Shown here piece after piece: positions 36,142 through 47,637 of a DNA stretch of 64,000 bases. Origin of the DNA: Straminergon stramineum (taxonomy: Eukaryota; Streptophyta; Bryopsida; Hypnales; Calliergonaceae); NCBI GenBank assembly GCA_963920665.1, contig OY987272.1, forward strand, positions 18,295,001 through 18,359,000, in the 5' to 3' direction. The position numbers and the translations under genes are program-made. The stretch's first letter is position 1, and each line of letters starts with the position of its first letter. The notes beneath the pieces were generated by a model. The model did no database searches, had not been told where the DNA came from, and saw only the letters and a list, made by a program, of their open reading frames with translations.

Positions 36142-37743
36142 AATGAAGTTATTCTTAATATTGAATAATAACAAGTATACTTAGGTGCTAATAGAGTTGA
36201 TTGTGGCTACACTTACCACTTCCCAATTGCAATGTGGAACTAGCTTAGAATTGGAATCCACTTACCATTTGCTTCAGTGCATTCCATGTACTCTAGATCC
36301 ACACTATAGTTGAGTAATGTTATGGATAGAGATGTCGGCATGAATGCTTGCACAAAGAAGTGACCTCCAATATTTGAAAATGGGACACCATACCATCTCT
36401 TCAAATATACACCTTGAATGGTACATTCTCTCCATAGAATACACATTAAGACAATAACTACATCTAAATGCATCCAAGAAGAGCAATTGAACATTGCTTG
36501 TATTATTAAATTGCTTAAATTTTTGTTGGATTTGATCTTGTTGGAAGTAAAAAAATTAGATTCTCTTCATATGCATACATTATTGGACTCAAAATGAATG
36601 AACTATGAATTTTTCAAGTGTTGAAAATAGGTGTTTCTAAAATTAATCTTAGACTCATGAATAGTAGGAGGCAAGGGTTGTAGGGGCCACTTGTAGAATT
36701 GACAGAGGAGGGACAATTAGGTATAGTAACCTTAGGTACCTCTTGACCAACATTGCACCCCTCTATCAATTCAATGTTGCATCATGTCAACAAGTTGTAC
36801 AATAGGCGCACCCATATTTTCCAATGTTTGTGCAATTCAATAAATTCAATAAAAATTGTGTGGAAATTAGATTATAGAAATCTAAAATATACATGTGCTT
36901 ATTAGCAAATAGAAGAGAAGTTGTACATAAGAGAAAGTAGGGTGTTTGGGCCCAAAAATGTAGAGTTATTCACTTTTAAAGTTTGTCTAAATAGAAATCA
37001 AGTTCAAAATGTGTTGAAAATAATACAATGAATACCCAAATGATATATTAGCGTAATGAAACATGTTCAATGACTTCTCCCAATGACATCTTTCCTTGAT
37101 AGTTTATCCCAAATTTATGTTCATGTTTAATGTGTTTATAATTAGGTATAGTAGATAATGTGTGCTCGTACTTTGGGTAGAGAACACTCTCAATTCAGTT
37201 GACACTTCCTTTCATTAAGAAAGCAATTTAGATTACTAAGCTTACATACAATTGTTAAAATGATGAAAAAATAGTGGCGAAGACAATGAATCAATTAAAT
37301 GGGTAGTACAAAATGGAGACTTGAACACATATAAAAACCAAAGAAATATCTTTGAGTGCAATAAAGATTTTTCTAAAGGAAAGTTGTGGTACTTCATTCA
37401 AGAATGTTAGGTATATCCACTTTGCACACAACACATCCCAAGCAAGTGATTGTGCCCCCATCTTCTAAGCAACCGGTCATAAGGAAATTCCAACAATCCA
37501 AGAGGCTACTCAAAATGGAAATCTGCAAAACTGAAGGAGGTGAGTTGGCTTGCTCAAATATTTTGGAATGAAAGAAACCATTTCCATAGTGACTCCACTA
37601 ACGTATTTGTACCAAATTACAACACTATTACAAAATCAATCACTACTAACATAGTCTTGCCTACATAGTGAATCTTTTTCATTTTATCATGAGAGTTTGG
37701 GGTTGATTTTGGATACACATATAGTTACAACACATTTTAACCC
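36142..37743. other. A+T-rich intergenic DNA
   Basis: Short frames only, for example 36240-36494 on the minus strand and 37386-37571 on the plus strand, without family resemblance. Confidence 0.4.
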
Positions 37744-38626
37744 TTAACCCCTAGTCGCCTAAAGCTTGAATGGGTTCAAAAACATTGTTGTTTTTGAAGT
37801 CTTATAGGTCTAAAGGTCACTTAGTTATAGAGATTTCAATTGTATAATCTTATAGTGTACATGTTGTAGATGATGAGAATTAAATTTGGAGTCATTTGGC
37901 CAAATAGATTGCAAGATTACAATATTTTAGTTTGAAAAAGGATGCTGAAATTTTCCTTAAAACATGTGTGGAGATGAAATTTGATTTCTAAACCTACTCA
38001 AATGAAAAAAGTTTTATTAGAAAGTGATTCAAAACCATCATACAAACTCATCAGTGAAAGAAAAATTCATTCAATTGACTCATTTTGTTTGTAAAATGGC
38101 TTTGAAATGTCAAATAGTAGCAAGAAAAGTTGCAAAAAACACATCTAAGGCTGAACTTCCTTCTACTAAAATGCTTCTTAGTTACTCATAAACTTCTTGG
38201 ATTGATTTGAAATTTTAGACACACAAACTAGACTAGTATACTCAACTTTTTCAAAATTTTTTTATTAGAAACAAACACTTTATGAAGAAGAAACAAGTCG
38301 CCAAAGTTCATTGCAATCCAAAAACGTCCGGACTTTGAACTTTGAATTGCTTCCAAACATTCAAAACAACTTGGATTGACATGAAAATTCTACAACAATA
38401 ACTAGACTTCAAGGGGAACATAATCTGAAAAAAATTTATTGGCTTCCAAAAACTTAGAGAAATCTTGGATTGATCTGAAAATCTTACTACACAAACTAGA
38501 AGAGAGTGCAAATTTACCAACAAGTTTTATTGAATTCAAACATTGGATGCAAAAGTTACAATACTTTAAATTAGACTTGAAACTTTGTGAGGACACTTTT
38601 GGTCCCCAATGGTGATGAGGGGTTAA
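37744..38626 (-). mobile_element. TTAA element T9 (subfamily C)
   Basis: TTAA at 37744-37747 and 38623-38626; another TTAA precedes it at 37737. The ends read inwards as CCCCTAGTCGCC and CCCCTCATCACC. The sequence is an inverted, diverged copy of T5, including the reversed family block (37840-37925). Confidence 0.82.
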
Positions 38627-39057
38627 CTCTGTACGAAGTCACAAAGTTGTCTTTGGATGATTTTGAAATATAATAGAGGATGTAAAATTACAATTTTTCA
38701 TCTAATTTTTTTTGAGAGAATTTTTTGAGTGAGTTTCTCTGAAAAACAAAATTATAAAACTTCTACTCAAATATATGGAACAGTGTTGCATACAAAGTAA
38801 TGAAATTTCAAGTTCTTTTTATTATACAAAAAATATAAAACATCACCTAGAATTTAATACTTTCAACAAGTTTTTCTAGTAGAGCAAGGAGCAATGTTGA
38901 AAACAACTTGATGCAACTTCATCTAAATTGGGAGAAATTTTCTTACAAGTGAAATCAATCTACACATCTTCAAACTTCTCATAATGCAAGAAAAAACATG
39001 GTGAGAAGATATACTACATATAGTAACATACTATAGAGTATAGATTTCAAATGCATA
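38627..39057. other. Short spacer between T9 and T10
   Basis: A+T-rich; nothing recognised. Confidence 0.4.
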
Positions 39058-39990
39058 TTAACCCCTAAACGCCCAAACTGCGTTTTTTGGCAACATAGCG
39101 ATTTTGGGCAGCTCACTACGAATGGAGTTTTTCTTATTTTTCTTTGAAATTTTCACACAACATGTGCCCGAGGAGTATCTTTAAGGCCCAACAATTTTCA
39201 TAACTTTTGACTTCATGGTTAAAAAGTTATTGCATGATATGTAATTTTCAGTGCTCCTCGGGCAGCCCAAAAATTTCTTAAAAAAACAATTTTTTAAGAA
39301 ATAAAAATTGAAAATTGGTTTTCTAGATTTATATGTACATGGAAAGCTTTGAATCATTCCATTTTGATTTATGAGATGAAAGTTATGAGGCATTTTAGTT
39401 TGCGGGCAGTTTCGGATTCCCTACTCTAAAATAAACTTTGAAGTCCTTTATTTCACTCAATTTTCAATATTTTTGGAAAAAAATAAAACGATAGGCTGTG
39501 TATTGTTTATTAAAACATTACAACCATTGGGATTAAAAATTTTCAATTCCATAACGAAATTCTTCACAATTTAGTATTTTGAATCATTCTCTACTTCTTT
39601 GTACTTACTTCCTTTTTCCTATATGTTGTACAATTTCAAATGATTTGAATTTTTTCAAGCACATAGAAAACTTGCCTTGAAGAATGAATCCAAAGAGTAA
39701 CCACCATTTTGGAATTTTTTTCATACAAATGTGGCCTTGTGAAGTGCAGCTGCCCGTTTATTCACAGGGCCCAAAAAAGGATTTTTGCTAATTCAAACAC
39801 TAATATCTTACAATCTACACGGTGGAAAATTCTGAAATTTTTTCCACATCTTCTCAAATAAGTTTAGTACAAGATCTTACGGTTACATGTGTCCAAAAAT
39901 GTTTTTTTCCTAAAATTTGGTACTTGTTCTAGAAATGACAGTTTGGGAGCATTTTTGGTGAAAACATAGTTGAAAACATTTAGGGGTTAA
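39058..39990 (+). mobile_element. TTAA element T10 (subfamily B)
   Basis: TTAA at 39058-39061 and 39987-39990. The ends read inwards as CCCCTAAACGCCCAAAC and CCCCTAAATGTTTTCAA. It is collinear with T6 over about 930 bp, and the family block is at about 39795. No transposase is present. Confidence 0.87.
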
Positions 39991-40623
39991 GTGTATGAAT
40001 CTACTTCAATAATAATTATAAGTTTCATATTCATAGATTCTAGTGCAAATGTTGTACAAACGATGATTTGTGAATGTTCAAATTTCTACGTAAAGTTTGC
40101 TCAATCAGTGAAGGATATCCTTCATGCTACTCTTGACAATGTCCCCCAAATTGGCAATTACTATGCATATTTTATTTATTGAAAATAGTAAATGTTTAAA
40201 AAAATTTCAACGGACTTTTGTTTCGTAAACAAAAACAAAAACATTTAATAGATACATAAATTTATGAGTTTTTTGGCACAACATTCCATTTCTATTGGCT
40301 TTGAAATTAAAAAATAATTATATTTGGATGTATTTTTCAATTCAATTTTTCATTACATTCAATTATTGCAATTGTGTTTTTCCTAAACACTTGAAAATTT
40401 TATAGTTGTATAGAATATATGGTCTTGGAAACTTGAAATGATGTCTAAAATTTATTGGGCTTTACAATCAAACCTAGGCAATCAAAAAAACTCTCAATTC
40501 ACAATGACTCTACAAAAAACAACATTCTTCTATTCTTCGTCTTATTTTTCTTCTAATATCTTTGCATTCTAATCTTCTTCCTCCCTCTTCTCTTCATGAT
40601 CTTTGTTCTTCTTCTTATCTTGG
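39991..40623. other. Spacer downstream of the ubiquitin-like gene
   Basis: A+T-rich; it probably holds the 3' UTR of the minus-strand gene at its right edge. Confidence 0.4.
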
Positions 40624-41082
40624 TCAACTTCTCCTTTCTTCTTCTAATTCTTCTATCACCTGCAAAGAAAGACGCTCATTTCTTTGATCTTCTTCTTGTA
40701 GTCTTCTTTCTTCCAATATTTGAAAAATCCTTGCGGGATGCATGCCTCTAAAAGAATCAGTGTTTGTGAAGTTGGAAGTGGTAGAATTACATTCAATAAG
40801 GTCCTCATTTGAATTAGCTTTAGTTTCAAAATTGGTTTGCTTCTTCAATTGTGAAGATCCTTGAAGAATTGATAGGTACACAAGACTATCATCTTTGATG
40901 TTACAATCATGTAAAGTAGCTTTTTCATTTTGAAGCCATCTTCCATTAAAAATTAGACGTTGGTAGTCTATTGGAAGTCCAGTTATTTCCATTAGTCTTT
41001 CTTTTAATTGTTTGATAGTTATTGCACTTGCCACTTCAATATCCAAAAATCTATGAGAAAGAGTTTTGACTATAATTTTCAT
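40624..41082 (-). CDS. Ubiquitin-like-domain protein, 152 residues
   Basis: A single intact frame starts at ATG 41082. Residues 1-74 align with ubiquitin: MKIIVKTL at strand 1, TIKQLKERL for the helix (ubiquitin T-I-x-x-V-K), LPIDYQRLIFNGRWL for I-P-P-D-Q-Q-R-L-I-F-A-G-K-Q-L, and NIKDDSLVYLSIL for the last strand. The C-terminal LRLRGG is replaced by LSILQGSS, so it cannot be conjugated like ubiquitin. A tail of about 75 residues follows, polar then Glu/Arg-rich and probably coiled-coil (ILEERRLQEEDQRNERLSLQ). Such stand-alone UBL proteins usually act as adaptors to proteasome or p97-type receptors; that role is inference. A TATA-like box lies about 150 bp upstream. Codon use is A/T-rich, unlike the other genes here, and there are no introns, so a retroposed or fast-evolving gene is possible. 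Expression is unproven. Confidence 0.65.
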   Translation of the reverse strand: MKIIVKTLSHRFLDIEVASAITIKQLKERLMEITGLPIDYQRLIFNGRWLQNEKATLHDCNIKDDSLVYLSILQGSSQLKKQTNFETKANSNEDLIECNSTTSNFTNTDSFRGMHPARIFQILEERRLQEEDQRNERLSLQVIEELEEERRS

Positions 41083-41230
41083 CTTGAAATAAATTTTTAC
41101 AATTGAAGAATTTCAAATAAGAAAGCAAAATGTTTGAAGTTGTGTTTTTAATTAAAACTACTATTGAACTAGATTAATACGTGTGAGCCTTCAAAACCAA
41201 AGTAATATATTTAATTCAATATATGATTGA

Positions 41231-41241
41231 CTATATTTATA
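41231..41241 (-). promoter_or_regulatory. Possible TATA box of the ubiquitin-like gene
   Basis: The minus strand reads TATAAATATAG about 150 bp before the ATG at 41082. The local A+T richness makes chance occurrence likely. Confidence 0.3.
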
Positions 41242-43056
41242 ATACTATTGAAGTTTTTTTTTACTTTTTTTGGCGAAACTTTGCTTTTACATTTTGTATA
41301 ATTATACTTCTAAATTTTAAAAGTAAAATTGCTAAGTCTCATGTCTTCAAATTTATACCTTATCTTATTTTGTTTGGTGTAATATCATAGCTTTCTAGCA
41401 GCTTGGGCACCCTTTTGCCTAATAATTAATTAAAGTGAAAAAAATAGTTTGGTAGTCAAAAAATAATTTATTCAAATTATAAGGTTTAAAATATAAATAA
41501 CAAAACTAAGTTAGGCATTAATCCAAGTCGTTCTTACAATTTTTAGTTGGTTGTTTCTACTTTCATCTAAGGTGGCTTACACAAGGGCATTTATATAAAC
41601 CCTTGTCTTGACCTCCAAATCCTAAATTTTGTAATTTGAAATAAATCACATTCTGGAAAGCGTGTTTAAACAACTTCTAGAATTTTGCTCTTGATTTGGA
41701 CTTCAAACATACAAATATCTCTTTTGAGTTCAACTCGTGAAATGAATTTGATCATAGGGCATTGGTGAGCTTGGAGTATCACTTTTTGGACACACTAATT
41801 AGGTGATTTTTGTTTAAAACTTCCAAAGTTTGTCTAATTTGTTCATTTTGATCAATTAAGAAGACCTCAAAATGAAGATTTTTTTGGCACCTTGATGGGG
41901 TCAAAAGGGGTGATTCCTCATGAGTTTTTTTTTTAATTTAAATTTTTTTTGGATCTATTGATAGAGGTGAGAAGGACTGCTAAATTTTGGGATTTATAGG
42001 AATTATAGTGCATAATTTATTAAATTCTTATTAATAAAATTGATTTTTTTATAATTTCGACCAAAAGATATAATTCATATCCAAAAATGATATTAAAATA
42101 AAGTTCTTTGATATTCCAAATGCTTCTTATTGAGGATTCTAGATACATAGGATGAAACTTACTTTTTTCAACCAAAGAATTCATTAAAAAAATTTAAAAT
42201 TCTTTGATTGTGATAAAAAAAATTTGATACATTATCAATGTAGGTAGTTAAAACCACATTTTGTGAAATCATACTTTATTATATTTAAAAGATGAAGTCG
42301 TTTGACATAGTAGAATGGATTGACATTGTAATTAAGACAATATTTTTGGGTACCCCAAGTTGACCATTGCCCCACATCTACTTTCTAGTTCATAGTGAAA
42401 AATTCTTAAAATTTCATATGTCATTTTGCTATAGCCAAGGTCTTTCAAATTTCTAATTATTTTAAATTCAAGCACATAAAATGACATTAAAGTTTGTTAT
42501 ACACTGTGATGTTTTGTAATGTTTTAATACAAGTGCACTTTCGTGTTTGATGCCCCGAATAAGATCAACTTTCATTGTCTGTTATTACAAAACAATTAAA
42601 AAATTCTGAAAAATCTTTAACAGTCAATAGTTGACGATGGTAAGTTAACTCAGTAGAGAATGGCTGATCTCATGTAAGTAAGCTTAAAACCACCAGTCAA
42701 CATTGGAGGAGCAACAAACTGTTTGAAAGGATCAACAAAATGCATCATGATTATTTACATATTTTTAAACCAACTCCTCTATTTCATTTTCCTAATTTTT
42801 TACTTTTACCTTAACTTATCTTTTGTACCAATTTTTTACAGTGAACATCAGTCCTCCACGTAAATCAAGCCTAATGTCCTCCATTACTTATTGCATACTT
42901 TTACTTAAGATTTCAGGCGGCCCTTTCAATTCCTCATAAACGTTCACTTTGACAATGCGGGTATATAAGCTTAACTTATATAATTGACACTTCCAGAAAC
43001 AAGTAACTTATGTTATAATCATTTGTAATGAAATGAAATGACAAGTACCGAACTCT
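41242..43056. other. Intergenic DNA between two divergent genes
   Basis: This 2-kb region separates the minus-strand ubiquitin-like gene from the plus-strand ZNF598-like gene. No element or gene is recognised. Confidence 0.4.
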
Positions 43057-43065
43057 TATAAATAA
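43057..43065 (+). promoter_or_regulatory. Probable TATA box of the ZNF598-like gene
   Basis: TATAAATAA lies about 400 bp before the start codon. No ATG occurs between it and the ATG at 43458, consistent with transcription starting near 43090 and a leader of about 370 nt. Confidence 0.5.
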
Positions 43066-43327
43066 TGATATTTGCAAGCCAAGTCCTCACTTTCACTTAC
43101 AGTACACTCATCAGTTGGCGTTACCGCCGGCACTGTAAATTAGTGGAAATTTAAAAGTGGAGGATAAAAGCTACTTTAAAGTCAGAGGAAGGTGAAAGGG
43201 AGGAGGCGCCAGGGGTACTACAAGGGGCCTAGTGACTGAGAAGCTTCCGCTCGAGGAGTCGAGGGGGGTCAGCTTAGGGTTGATTGCTGGACACCCACGC
43301 GCAATTGCTTTCATTGAGTTCATCGCG

Positions 43328-43345
43328 GAGAGGGAGAGGGAGAGG

Positions 43346-43378
<33 letters not shown>

Positions 43379-43380
43379 AA
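43328..43380 (+). repeat. GA-rich tract in the 5' leader
   Basis: GAGAGG units followed by about twelve GA dinucleotides. GA tracts in plant leaders and core promoters are known binding sites of BPC/GAGA-binding proteins; a role here is inference. The tract can be translated as an Arg-Glu repeat, but no ATG supports that. Confidence 0.8.
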
Positions 43381-43457
43381 AGTCTGTGTTTGTGTGTGTA
43401 GATTGTGTGTTTTCGCGGCAGTATTTGTGCCAGTTTTGCCAACTTTTCGAGCCAGCC

Positions 43458-46400
43458 ATGGAGGAGTGCTGTGCAGTGTGCGCGGAGCCGCTGATTTGGG
43501 TGGCATATGGGCCCTGCGGTCACCGGGACGTGTGCTACGAGTGCACCGCGCGAATGCGTTTCATCATGGAGGATTCGCGGTGTTGTATTTGCAAGCAGGA
43601 TTGCCCTAGTGTCTACGTCACCAAGGTGCGGATGAAGCGGATTGGTTGAATTAGGGTTTCGGGTTTGAATCCGCGGGTTTCGTGGTCGGGTTTGGATTAG
43701 GCTTTCGGGGTTGAATTGGTGGTTATCGAGGATCTGACGGTGTTTTTGCGTTCAGGCATTAGGAGATTTCACGAAGGTGGTGACGAATTTCGAAGGGTTG
43801 GGAGAAGAGTTGCGTCGGAAAGATAAGGGAGGCACTCGTCTCTATTATGAAGACAGTGTCCAAGCTTACTTCGATGATGAGGATCCTTTCCGGCGGATTA
43901 AAGCCATGTGTCGTCTGTCCTGCAGCAAATGCGAGGAATGTGCCCCGCCTCCTCCAGATGAGCCATTACCAAAGGGTGCGGTTAAAAAGGGTCACATTTT
44001 CAAGAGCATAGAGTCCCTCCGACGCCATCTTTTTCAAACTCACAAAGTCATTATGTGCGAATTGTGTTTAAAAGGGCGGAAGGTAGGTATTAATGTATTT
44101 AGTGCTCTGTCTGTTTTTTACGTCTTGAATACGCTACCTCTTCTAGGAGGAGGAGGATTTTCCTGTGGTTAAGCTAGTGTGGAGCGTCATCCTGCTTCTG
44201 CTTCTTTTCGACCTTCGTGCCCCAGTTTGTTCGTGATTCTGTTACGCTGTTGTGATATTAGTAATTAATCCTGTGCATGCTTTTGTTTGCGACTTAGGTT
44301 TTTCTCAAACACAGGTTGCTTTCTAGTTATTCGATTTGAGGGGAAAATATTCCTGCTTGCTGGTGCTTTCAATGTACGCAATAATTTGGTTCTAATCTTC
44401 GCATAATTGTTGGACGCTGTGTTGAGACAGGTATTCGTATGTGAACAAAATCTGTTTTCAAGAAGCCAGCTGGATCGGCATTCAGAAAAAGGTGACTCTG
44501 AAGTGGATGGTTCTGAAGAGGAGAGAGGAGGGTTCACTGGTCACCCAATGTGCGAGTTCTGTAGGAAGCGTTTTTACGGGGAACATGAGCTGTATCAGCA
44601 CATGTCCACCGAGCATTACACCTGTCATCTTTGTCAACGGTATATTAATTTACTCTCTGTTCTTGCTGATAGATGATAACTGATTGTGACTGATGGATCC
44701 GCACGTGGAACCAGTGCGTAGATAATGTGTGGAAGTGGCGTAATTTACAGTAATTTTGCTGCAGAAACACATTCTGATAGATTGAACCTTCCATGAATTT
44801 GTACACCCATGATTGACTCTTACATTGTTTGCTTACAGAGTTAGGCCAGGCCATTTCGAATATTACCGCAACTATGACGATCTTGAGGTAGGTGGTGGTT
44901 TCTCTTCCTTGGTAGCTTGGATTAATAGTGATATCTTACCACTGTTTTGTCTTTGAAGTTGATGTATGTGAGGAAGACGCTCTGCTTTGTTGCAAAAATC
45001 CGAGTAGTGCATGAAGGTGATCCTGTCTTGATCTGTTGTTCCAACATCTGACGATCGTCAATATTGTGTTGGAGGGTTGAACAGATGCATTTTCGAGACA
45101 AACATTCACTATGTGAGCATCCGGACTGTTTAAGCAAGAAGTTTATTGTCTTCGTAAGCGAAGCAGAGCTAAAGGTATGCGTCTCATCTCATATAGTTTT
45201 TGCTAGTTTATATACGTACGAATCATATCTGTTTACCTCCATTATACCTTTCCCGGAGCAAGTAAGGACAACTCAGTTGGTTTATTGCAAAATCTTCAGC
45301 AGAATTTATGTCGTAATTCTGCCATTCTTACTAATGTGTTGTAACTCTTGTGCTGCAGCGTCACAACGCCACAACACACGGAGGCAGTATGTCCCGCTCT
45401 CAACGTAATGCTGCACTGCAGGTAAAGTCTACAGCCTTCTCCTTGTCATTTGCACGAATTGCCCAGCGGCGGGATTCTCAATTTTTTTATGTGATTGCAG
45501 GATTTATTTGTGCCCACTCGCAGAAACTCAAATTCTTAGCTCATGTTAACTCAACTGAAATTTGGTCTAACTGGAAATTATTACTTTCCTTTTTGATTGG
45601 AGTACTCACACCTGTCTTTGGTTTTACATAAGGTATCTCCTTCAAGATTTCTGTCTCGCTTCTCACTCGTATCAAGAGTGTTGCTACTTCTTATATGTTA
45701 AGGCACCGGTGGAATTTTTATGCGAATCGAATGTAATCTTTGAACTTGCCTGTATCTTTTTAAAACATGCTTTTTGAAACAGTAATTTCTGATTTCTAAG
45801 CTGGTTCCTCTTGTGATAGATTCCAGTCGTTATTGAGTTTCGAAGACCAGGACAGGCCAGTGGTGAAGGTAGCAGAAATAATAGCAGCAGCAACAACAAC
45901 CGGGGATATGGTCGTGGTAGGGGCCGAAGAGGAAACGTGCAATTCGAATCCGATGGTCTGGATGCAGCTGTTCAAGCGAGTGTCGAACAAGCAAACCTAG
46001 ACGACGCAGTCCGAGAGTCAGCGGCAATGGCTGCCAGTGCCAATGATTCGGACTCACGTGAGGGTCAGAATTCATTTGCAGCACTGAGTGAGAGTGAAAC
46101 TGAATTAGTTGATGGAGAAACTGTGGTTCTCCCCTCACGATATGCCATCGCAGTCTCAGGAACGGGTCCTTCCACACTAGCCGACTCCGCATTTCCGCCC
46201 CTTCCCGGAGGAAATGCGAAAGGCAAGCATAAGCCAAAGAATCAGAAAGGTCCAGCAACCATGGCTGCCCTTTTGGCCGGGGGTGGTGGTGGTGGAAGGG
46301 GCGGGGGTGGCATTAGAATTTTAAACACTGCAGGTTCTAGGCCTCCTTCAGCTGCAGGATCATCGAGTTCTCGCCCACCCTCTGCCAATGGAGATTCGCA

Positions 46401-47637
46401 TAACATAGTAGGAGCTTCTTGGGCTAGCAGCAACAATTCACGTCCATCCACGGCTAGCGCTGAGGTCAGGCCTGGAGCTAGTTGGACGAGTGTCAGTCCG
46501 AATCGGAGGCCTCCTCAAGTTGGCTCCAGTCGTAACAACTTTCCAGAGCCTGAATCTTTCCCCGTGATAGGTGTGGGACAAAATGGAAATCATAGCAGCA
46601 GGGCTAAATCTGATACACCTGTAGCATTAGGAAAGAATGTTGACGTTGTGCAGCAGCTTAGCAGAGAGGAGCTACGCACAGCCAATAAGGCCTTGATCGA
46701 AAGCATTCAAGCCGGTTTAAGGGGCAACGAACAAGCATTTGCGGATTTCAAGGATGTTTCAGCACGATACAGTAAGGGAGAGATGAACACTTTGGATTAT
46801 TACAGACACATCATACGGCTGGGGCTTTCTCGCGTAGTGCCCGAGCTCGGTAGGCTTTGTCCAGATCCTGTAAAAGGGAAGGAGTTGATCGAGGTGCATG
46901 CAGCTCATCTGGCTCGTGAACAAGAATTTCCTGCAGTGGCATCCGGCTCCAATTCTTCTGTCTCGACTAAACCCAGATCATCTGGAATAGCAGGGAAGGG
47001 AAAGGTAGAATCAGAACCAAGCACGCAGACTTCTGGTAGGGTGTCCCCGCAGCTACCTAGTAGTGAGGAGGTTGAGGTGTTGTCTAGAGACGGCTACCGC
47101 ACTGCGAAAGGGAAATCTAGAGTTCAAGAGGAAACCAGCGCAAGCACGGCGTCGGGAGTTACGGATTCTGGCAATGAAGGTATAAGCCGTAAGCCGCAAG
47201 TATTGGTCAAGGCGAGTACTGGATTTTTGTTGGAGCCGGAGTCTGTGATTAATCAGCAGGGCGCAAGATCACAAGGTCCAATGAAAAGTTGGACTTGTGA
47301 AACGTGCACTTTAAGCAACCGAGAAGATGCTGCGGAGTGTCTGGCGTGTGGTAACGATGGTCCTAGCTGGACCCTCGCTTCGAGATCAGGGAAAGGCACA
47401 GCTGACATTGCCGAGAAGCGCAAGAAGAAGGTTTCTAAGTTTCAAAGAGTGCGACTGGGCGATGGTTCTGCGGCGGCGCTCCTGGACAGTGTGGCGAATC
47501 CAAATCCTTGGGGTGTTATTTCTGATATAGGAAATCCAGCGGTGCCTCCGGCTGCTGCCGATGTGAGGGGGTTTGGTCGGGGAGCTTGGGCCAACGGCGG
47601 TGGTAGTAGACTCATGTCGAGCAGTAGAAAAAATTGA
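43458..47637 (+). CDS. ZNF598/HEL2-type RING E3 ubiquitin ligase
   Basis: Seven exons with GT/AG borders and consistent phases: 43458-43625, 43756-44082, 44431-44639, 44839-44887, 45085-45174, 45359-45421, 45820-47637; 907 residues. The start is the first ATG after the TATA box. The N-terminal RING is C-C-A-V-C...C-G-H...C-x2-C...C-C-I-C (residues 4-45). Next come C2H2-type fingers (MCELCLKG, GHPMCEFCRKRFYGEHELYQ, YTCHLCQRVRPGHFEYYRN, LCEHPDCLSKKFIVF, residues ~155-290), and a Gly/Ser/Asn-rich disordered region. A conserved C-terminal helical domain follows (REELRTANKALIESIQAGLR ... YYRHIIRLG), then a RanBP2/NZF-type finger W-T-C-x2-C...C-x2-C (from residue 793). Homologues bind collided ribosomes and ubiquitinate small-subunit proteins eS10/uS10 to start ribosome-associated quality control. 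This is the best-supported complete gene in the window. Confidence 0.92.

Noticed and set aside
36240..36494. 84-codon minus-strand frame as a gene
   Set aside because: No family resemblance, no promoter or splice context, and it lies next to repeats.
43232..43609. Frames through the GA tract giving an Arg-Glu repeat protein
   Set aside because: They are out of frame with, or upstream of, the RING exon and lack an ATG; the tract is best read as 5' leader.
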